DNA from: Pontederia crassipes
Taxonomy: Eukaryota; Streptophyta; Magnoliopsida; Commelinales; Pontederiaceae
Assembly (NCBI GenBank): GCA_030549335.1
Contig: CM060196.1
Location: 6,959,501 to 7,023,500, forward strand
Direction: 5' to 3'
Length of the DNA stretch: 64,000 nt
Made by a program: the position numbers and the translations under genes. Positions 58,419-64,000 of this stretch are shown in pieces (the first letter of the stretch is position 1; each line of letters begins with the position of its first letter). The notes under the pieces were generated by a model, which had not been told where the DNA came from, searched no databases, and saw only the letters and a list, made by a program, of their open reading frames with translations.

Positions 58419-61400
58419 TTAGATGGTAAACAGATTAATCATAGATAAATTTTGATAATATGTGTTATCATGATAGAGTTTAAGTCTATGTCCATTAACT
58501 TTAAATTTTTGTTTATGATCCAATGATTCAATTTCAAATGTTCCATAAGGTGAACAATTGATTATGATATAAGGGCCAGTCCACCTTGATTTGAGTTTCC
58601 CAGGAAATAATTTGAGTTTATTATTGTAAAGAAGCACTCGTTGACCAGGTAAAAATTCTTTATGTTTAATATGCAGGTCATGTAATTTTTTAGTACGTTC
58701 TTTATATAGTTTGCTGTTCTCATATGCATGATATCTAAATTCATCAAGCTCATTTAATTGTAATAATCTTTCTGATTGTGATGATTTTAGATCCAGATTT
58801 AAAAATTTCGTTGCCCAATAAGCTTTATGTTCTAATTCCACAGGAATGTGACATGATTTTCCAAAAACTAATTTATAAGGAGAGATACCTATAGGTGTCT
58901 TAAAAGCGATTCTATATGCCCAAAGTGCATCGTCTAGTTTCAAGGACCAATCCTTCCTAGATGAGTTCACAGTTTTCTCTAGAATTCTTTTAATTACTCT
59001 ATTTGAAATTTCCACTTGTCCACAAGATTGGGCATGATATGGGGTACTTAGAAAGTGTTTGACTCCAAATCGGTTAAGAAGAGTTGACATTATTTTATTA
59101 TAGAAATGTGTTTCATTGTCACTTATGATAGTCCTAGGTGTTCCAAATCGAGTAAAAATATTTTTTCTTAGAAAGTTGGCAACTACCTTGGCCTCATTTG
59201 TTGGTGTGGCTATAGCTTCTACCCATTTGGAAACATAATCAACCGCCACTAAGATGTATTGGTTGTTAAAGGATTTAGGGAATGGTCCCATAAAGTCAAT
59301 GCCCCAAACATCAAAAATATCACACTGTAAAATATTTGTGAGAGGCATTTCATTTCGATGAGAAATATTACATGTCCTTTGGCATTTGTCACAATACTTA
59401 CAGTAGTTTCTTGCATCTCTGTAAATGTTTGGCCAATATAGTCCACATTCAAGTACATTAGCCGCTGTTCGATTGGGTCCAAAGTGACCTCCAGCTTGTC
59501 CATCGCGACAATGACTTAGGATATTACCAATCTCATCTTCGTGAACACATCTTCGAACTACTTGATATGCACATAATCGAAAAAGGTAAGGATCTCCCCA
59601 GTGATAATTCTTAACATCAGATAAGAATTTCCTTTTTTGATGAGTGGTCATGCCCTTTGGAATGTAATGTCGTGCAAGGTAATTAGCAAAATCAGCGAAC
59701 CATGGTGTAGTGTCAGAAATTTGAAAAATTATAGAGATAAAAAAAAGTTTCTCGTCTGGAAATTCTTCAAGTATGTCTGTAACTTCTCTTGGAGATGACT
59801 CCAAACGAGATAGGTGATAAGCTAATAAGTTCTCAGTCCCTTTTTTGTCTTTTACTTCCACATCGAACTCTTGCAAAAGTAGTATCCATCGGATTAGTCT
59901 AGGTTTGGCATCTTGTTTGCTCATCAAGTGTTTGATGGTTGCATGATCTGTGTATACAATAATTTTTGAACAAATTAGATATGATCTAAACTTGTCAAAA
60001 GCAAAAATAATAGCAAGAAACTCCTTCTCTGTTGTTGCATAATTTAGTTGGGCAGCATTCAATGTTCGGCTTGCATAATATATGACATGAAATGTTTTAT
60101 CCTTTCTTTGCCCCAACACAACTCCTACAGCACCATCACTCGCATCACACATCAGCTCGAATGGTAGAGACCAGTCTGGTGCAACAACAACAGGTGCAGA
60201 AATTAGCATTTCCTTTAACAAATTAAAGGCAACAAGACAATCTGAATTAAAATCAAATTTTGTGTCCTTAGCAAGAAGATTAGTTAAGGGTTTAGCCATT
60301 TTTGAAAAATCTTTGATAAAACGGTGATAAAATCCTGCGTGCCCAAGGAAGCTTCGAATGCCCTTCACATTGGTTGGAGGAGGTAGATTTGCAATAACAT
60401 CTATCTTGGCCTTATCCACTTCAATTCCTTTTTTTGAGATTTTGTGGCCAAGAACTATACCCTCCTTAACCATGAAGTGACATTTCTCCCAGTTAAGGAC
60501 CGAATTCGTTTCTTCACATCTCTGCAAAACTAGAGATAAGTTATCCAAACAGTTATTAAAAGAGCTACCAAAAAGTGTAAAATCATTCATGAAAATTTCG
60601 AGTATCTTCTCATTCATATCTGCAAAGATTGACATCATGCATCTTTGGAATGTTGCTGGAGCGTTGCATAGACCAAATGGCATCCTTCTACAGGCAAACG
60701 TTCCATATGGACATGTGAACATTGTATTTTCTTGATCCTCAGGTGCTACTGCTATTTGATTGTATCCAGAATAGCCATCTAGAAAATAATAATAGCTATG
60801 ACCTGCAACACGCTCCAACATTTGGTCAATAAAAGTTAATGGAAAATGATCTTTACGGGTAGCATCATTAAGCTTTCTATAGTCTATACAGACTCTCCAA
60901 CCTGTAACTGTTCTTTGAGGCACCAATTCATTATTTTTGTTACTTACCACAGTGATTCCTCCTTTCTTAGGAACTACCTGCACAGGACTTACCCATAAAC
61001 TATCTGAAATGGCATATATAATACTTGCATCAAGGAGTTTGATGACCTCCTTTTTCACTACTTCTCTTAAAGTTGGGTTGAGCCTTCGTTGATACTGAAC
61101 AACTGATTTGGCATTTTCCTCCATCAAAATTTTATGCATGCAAATAGTAGGCGATATTCTCTTGATATCTCTCTTGATATCTGAGATCGACCAGGCAATT
61201 GCTCTTTTGTGTTGCCTCAATACTTCTAAAAGTTGGTTTTCCATATCACCTGTCAAATCAGCAGATATGATAACTGGATAAGTGTTATTTTCAAGAAAAG
61301 CATATCTTAAATGAGGTGGGAGTTCTTTAAGTTCAAATTTTGGAGAATAATCCAATTTATCGTTTTCCGCCTCGAGTGTCTCTGTTGTTATTGGCGCATT

Positions 61401-61616
61401 ATCATCTTCCACAATTTCTCTAGATTCCTCTACCATTTCCAAAGCTTCCTTAGCATATGGATCTAAGATAAAATCTGCAACAATATCATCAAAAACATCA
61501 ATCATGTCATTTTCTAAAGAATCAATGGCATAACATGATGAGTAATCAAAAGGTTGTTTGAGAGAATTTTTTATATTGAAAGTGATGTCTTCATTGTTGA
61601 CGCGAAGTTTGAGCAT
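58419..61616 (-). CDS. Ty3/gypsy Pol: reverse transcriptase, RNase H, integrase (element 3)
   Basis: An open frame of 1065 codons. [13 protein letters not shown] (240-250), [11 protein letters not shown] (278-288) and [22 protein letters not shown]. The catalytic box reads FMNDF (342-346), where the family has FMDDF, so the first Asp is Asn (codon 60587-60585). RNase [13 protein letters not shown] (Asp 491), TTEKEFLAI and [10 protein letters not shown]. Integrase: zinc-binding H/C residues around 702-746, core Asp 774 ([10 protein letters not shown]), Asp 833 (ISDNETHF), Glu 869 (GQVEISNR), and a C-terminal WTGPY region. These would copy RNA to DNA and integrate it, but the RT change predicts loss of polymerase activity. 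Upstream, one in-frame TAG separates it from the protease. The ATG used here is only the first after that stop; the natural product is a gag-pol polyprotein. Confidence 0.93.
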   Translation of the reverse strand: MLKLRVNNEDITFNIKNSLKQPFDYSSCYAIDSLENDMIDVFDDIVADFILDPYAKEALEMVEESREIVEDDNAPITTETLEAENDKLDYSPKFELKELPPHLRYAFLENNTYPVIISADLTGDMENQLLEVLRQHKRAIAWSISDIKRDIKRISPTICMHKILMEENAKSVVQYQRRLNPTLREVVKKEVIKLLDASIIYAISDSLWVSPVQVVPKKGGITVVSNKNNELVPQRTVTGWRVCIDYRKLNDATRKDHFPLTFIDQMLERVAGHSYYYFLDGYSGYNQIAVAPEDQENTMFTCPYGTFACRRMPFGLCNAPATFQRCMMSIFADMNEKILEIFMNDFTLFGSSFNNCLDNLSLVLQRCEETNSVLNWEKCHFMVKEGIVLGHKISKKGIEVDKAKIDVIANLPPPTNVKGIRSFLGHAGFYHRFIKDFSKMAKPLTNLLAKDTKFDFNSDCLVAFNLLKEMLISAPVVVAPDWSLPFELMCDASDGAVGVVLGQRKDKTFHVIYYASRTLNAAQLNYATTEKEFLAIIFAFDKFRSYLICSKIIVYTDHATIKHLMSKQDAKPRLIRWILLLQEFDVEVKDKKGTENLLAYHLSRLESSPREVTDILEEFPDEKLFFISIIFQISDTTPWFADFANYLARHYIPKGMTTHQKRKFLSDVKNYHWGDPYLFRLCAYQVVRRCVHEDEIGNILSHCRDGQAGGHFGPNRTAANVLECGLYWPNIYRDARNYCKYCDKCQRTCNISHRNEMPLTNILQCDIFDVWGIDFMGPFPKSFNNQYILVAVDYVSKWVEAIATPTNEAKVVANFLRKNIFTRFGTPRTIISDNETHFYNKIMSTLLNRFGVKHFLSTPYHAQSCGQVEISNRVIKRILEKTVNSSRKDWSLKLDDALWAYRIAFKTPIGISPYKLVFGKSCHIPVELEHKAYWATKFLNLDLKSSQSERLLQLNELDEFRYHAYENSKLYKERTKKLHDLHIKHKEFLPGQRVLLYNNKLKLFPGKLKSRWTGPYIIINCSPYGTFEIESLDHKQKFKVNGHRLKLYHDNTYYQNLSMINLFTI

Positions 61617-61619
61617 CCC

Positions 61620-62567
61620 CTATTGAACATCTATGAGTGCATTTCCTGTTGCTAGGAATGGTCTCTCGAGGATGATGGGGGTTTTTTCATCTGCCTTCAT
61701 ATCCAGAACAATAAAATTTGTAGGAAAAATAAATTTATCAACTTTTACCAAAACATCTCTTAATATTCCTCGGGGTCTCTTGCATGAAGAATCTGCGAAT
61801 TGAAGAGTCATGCTTGTTTCTTCAAGTTCTCCATAACCTAGCTGCACAAATATATAATATGGCATTAAACTAATACTAGCACCAAGATCACATAAAGCTT
61901 GTGCACAAAAGAATTTTCCTATAGTGCAAGGTATGGTGAAGGTTCCAGGATCTTTCATTTTTCTAGGTATATCTCGATCGTAAATGGCACTACACTCTGA
62001 TGTCAACATTACTCTCCCGGTGTTTTCAAACTTTCTTCTTGAAGATAATATATCCTTCATGAATTTAGCATAGCTCGGCATCATCTGTAAAGCTTTATGA
62101 AAAGGAATGTTAATAGATAATTGCTTCAGAATATCAAGAAAGCGAGAAAATTGCTTATCTAGTTGTTCTTTGCGAAATTTCTGTGGATAGGGCAGATCTC
62201 TCATATTATTGGTATTTCTTGAATTGTCAGTTTCTTTTTTCTTTAGATTAATATCATCAATGGCCTGATCTTGTGCTTTTGATGCTTCAACTTTTTCATT
62301 ATGATTGATTGCTTTTGGCGGGAGATCTGATATCACATTTCTCAACTGTTTCCCACTTCTAAGAGTCACAGCTTTGGTCTCTTCTTTAGGATTTTTCTCT
62401 GTATTACTTGGAAGAGCCCCTGGTGCACGTCCTGCCATCATATTAGCCATCTGCCCTATGTGCATTTCTAAATTCCTAATTGTGGCATCTTGATTGTTTG
62501 CCCTTGTTTCCATTGTCCTTTGCATGGTTTGCATAGTGTCAATAACTCTTGCCATCATCTCTTCCAT
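61620..62567 (-). pseudogene. Gag C-terminus and aspartic protease of element 3
   Basis: 315 codons. The N-terminal part is the gag tail (MIDTMQ-type coiled region, then LPSNTEKNPKEETKAV). The C-terminal part is the pepsin-like retroviral protease with KDPGTFTIPCTIG (205-217) and the active-site ALCDLGASISLMP (224-236). It would cleave the polyprotein. It ends at an in-frame TAG (61622-61620) after LIDVQ, where related elements usually continue. Pol resumes in the same frame one codon later. Confidence 0.88.
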
Positions 62568-63787
62568 GGGATTAGTTGATTATTGAGCAGGAGCTTCATG
62601 TTGCCTTCTCAAAAGTGTATAGTTCTGTGGATGAGTTTGTGCTTGATTCTGGAGTTTCTCAACAACTTGCCCTTGATTTGTCCTGTATGGAAACTTCTGA
62701 TTGTTCCTCCAATCATAGTCATTGTTCCTGAAAAATGGATTGGAGACAAAGTTAGCATTTTCAATGTGATCAAGATTAGAAATGTTACCTTGAGGGCAAT
62801 AATTGCTCGCATGTCCTCCTCCACAGTTGTTGCACACCATTAATGGCATCATCTACTCAAATTTTTGATTGAGTGACTCCAGTTGAGTCACTACTTCAGA
62901 AGAATTTCTACTTTATGTGGCATGCACATCATGAGTTCGGCGAGATGGTCTCCTTTCTTGGCTTGCCTTGAGGGCTACAGCTTCAATAATATCATGTATC
63001 TCACTAGGGCGTTTAGATCCTAGTACTGTCCCTCCTGCCGATTGGTCGAGCATATCTTGATCTGCAGCCCGCAATCCATGGTAAAAATCTTCCATTACTT
63101 GCCACTTTGGAATCCTATTATCAGGAACTCTGGCCAATAGTTCTTTATATCGTTCCCATGCCTCATATAATGTCTCGTTATCGTCTTGAACAAATTCCCT
63201 CAATTCTCTTCGATATTTGCCTGCCTTTTGTGGTGGACAGTATTTTCCGACAAACTTTTCTACCAGCTCCAACCAAGAATGAATCGATCCTGCAGGCAAA
63301 GTTTTAAACCAAGTGGAAGCTTTGTCACGTAAGATTGAGGAAATAATAATAAACGAATAACTTCAGAAGAAACATTATTATTTCTAAAGGTGCTCAGAGT
63401 GGCAAGAAATTTGTCAAGGTGATCATTTCATGAAATCCTCCTCCAAATTGGGATGCTTGTATCATCCTCACGATTGCAGGATTTATCTCAAAATTATTTG
63501 CGTTAATATCAGGCAGCACGATGCATGATTCTCGGTCACTGTATCTGGCCGAGACATATTCTCTCATAAAGCTCTGCTTCATCTTCTCGCCGATTATTAT
63601 GTGGTGGAACCAGTTCATTTTGTTGCTCCAGTCTCTGATTGTCACGTGCTTGTTCCGCCATTTTTCTTATATTTTTTCGTAATCGACGATAGGTTCTTTC
63701 AATTTCAGGATCAAACTCCAACAGTGGATTTGAACTCCTAGTGCGCTTATCAGAAGATTCCAGGATTGGTTGTGATTTAATTTTCAA
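62568..63787 (-). pseudogene. Athila-type gag of element 3, broken
   Basis: The N-terminus (SSNPLLEFDPEIERTYRRLRK) and the core (SIHSWLELVEKFVGKYCP, EDFYHGLRAADQD) match element 1. Frames change near 63540-63650 and 63430, the latter at a small deletion next to GGGFHE. Stops occur at 62913 and about 62858. The zinc knuckle CNNCGGGHASNYC (62796-62834) is preserved, with the CX2CX3HX4C spacing used by this group. No ATG is seen at the N-terminus in either copy. Confidence 0.88.
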
Positions 63788-64000
63788 TTAGTACATGCAA
63801 CAACCAATTTTCAGTAAGATGAAAGAATAAAATAAAAATATATACAAGAAGAAAGAAATTTAGATACTAGGTCACCAAGAAATAAGATTTAAATTGATAA
63901 AAAGTCTTTCGGCATTATCGAGTATTCATTAGGTCGTCAAGATTAATGTCCGAGAGAAATTAACCTAATTACTGCCACCAAAATTCACAGAAAAATTATC
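63788..64000 (-). other. Part of the leader of element 3
   Basis: Matches the region just upstream of gag in element 1 (about 40960-41128) and runs off the window edge. No primer site is in view. Confidence 0.7.

Larger units (their letters stand above)
52832..64000 (-). mobile_element. Element 3: Athila-like Ty3/gypsy element, minus strand, 5' end outside window
   Basis: In element direction from high to low coordinates: part of the leader, broken gag, protease, RT-RNase H-integrase, motif-rich spacer, frameshifted env-position ORF, 3' module, polypurine tract, 3' LTR (54739 to 52832). The primer site and 5' LTR lie past 64000. It is the same family as element 1 and is inserted in element 2. 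Confidence 0.92.

Overview
The window is nuclear DNA of a flowering plant. It is AT-rich and intron-scale, with plant MITEs, RTE-type LINE copies, Ty1/copia and Athila-type Ty3/gypsy retrotransposons. Its one clear host gene is GC-rich and intronless, which leans towards a monocot, but the species cannot be fixed from the sequence. I recognise only one intact host protein-coding gene, a MATE-family transporter at 15594-17282 on the + strand. It has a TATA-like box and a leader carrying two short upstream ORFs.

Layout. 1-15260 is mostly unrecognised intergenic DNA. It holds the right end of a CACTA transposon (843-1362), a G-box/ABRE cluster (7225-7560), a 5'-truncated RTE LINE (7641-8099, minus strand), a GC-rich islet of unknown origin (12330-13000) and a PIF/Harbinger-like element with TAA target duplications (13172-13806). 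After the MATE gene come more MITE-like elements, long GA and TA microsatellites, a solo copia LTR (24388-24852, TSD tatta), a 183-bp RTE-derived insertion with a 19-bp target duplication (26517-26699), and a nearly complete but dead Tork-like copia element (28165-32786, TSD tttag). 32792-37242 is intergenic with nothing recognised.

From 37248 to the window end lies a nest of three related Athila-like elements. Element 2, the host, has its 5' LTR split into 37248-37368 and 49724-51199. It has a tRNA-Asp-type primer binding site but encodes no recognisable gag or pol. Element 1 (37369-49718, + strand) sits inside that LTR with the TSD tgcat. It keeps a broken gag and an intact env-position ORF, but its pol has been replaced by a GC-rich tandem array, a CACTA end and AT-rich DNA. 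Element 3 (52832 to beyond 64000, minus strand) interrupts the interior of element 2. It has an almost intact pol whose RT catalytic motif carries an Asp-to-Asn change, and a frameshifted env-position ORF.

Elements 1 and 3 share several features that ordinary gag-pol annotation does not explain. These are dense arrays of a TTACGGCCGAG-like motif in the LTR and the spacer before the env-position ORF (and in element 1's leader), a splice-acceptor-like sequence just before that ORF, a second copy of the polypurine tract just after it, a duplicated 3' module, and an antisense ORF with one hydrophobic segment. All coordinates were derived by reading and comparing the sequence by eye; no database search was run.
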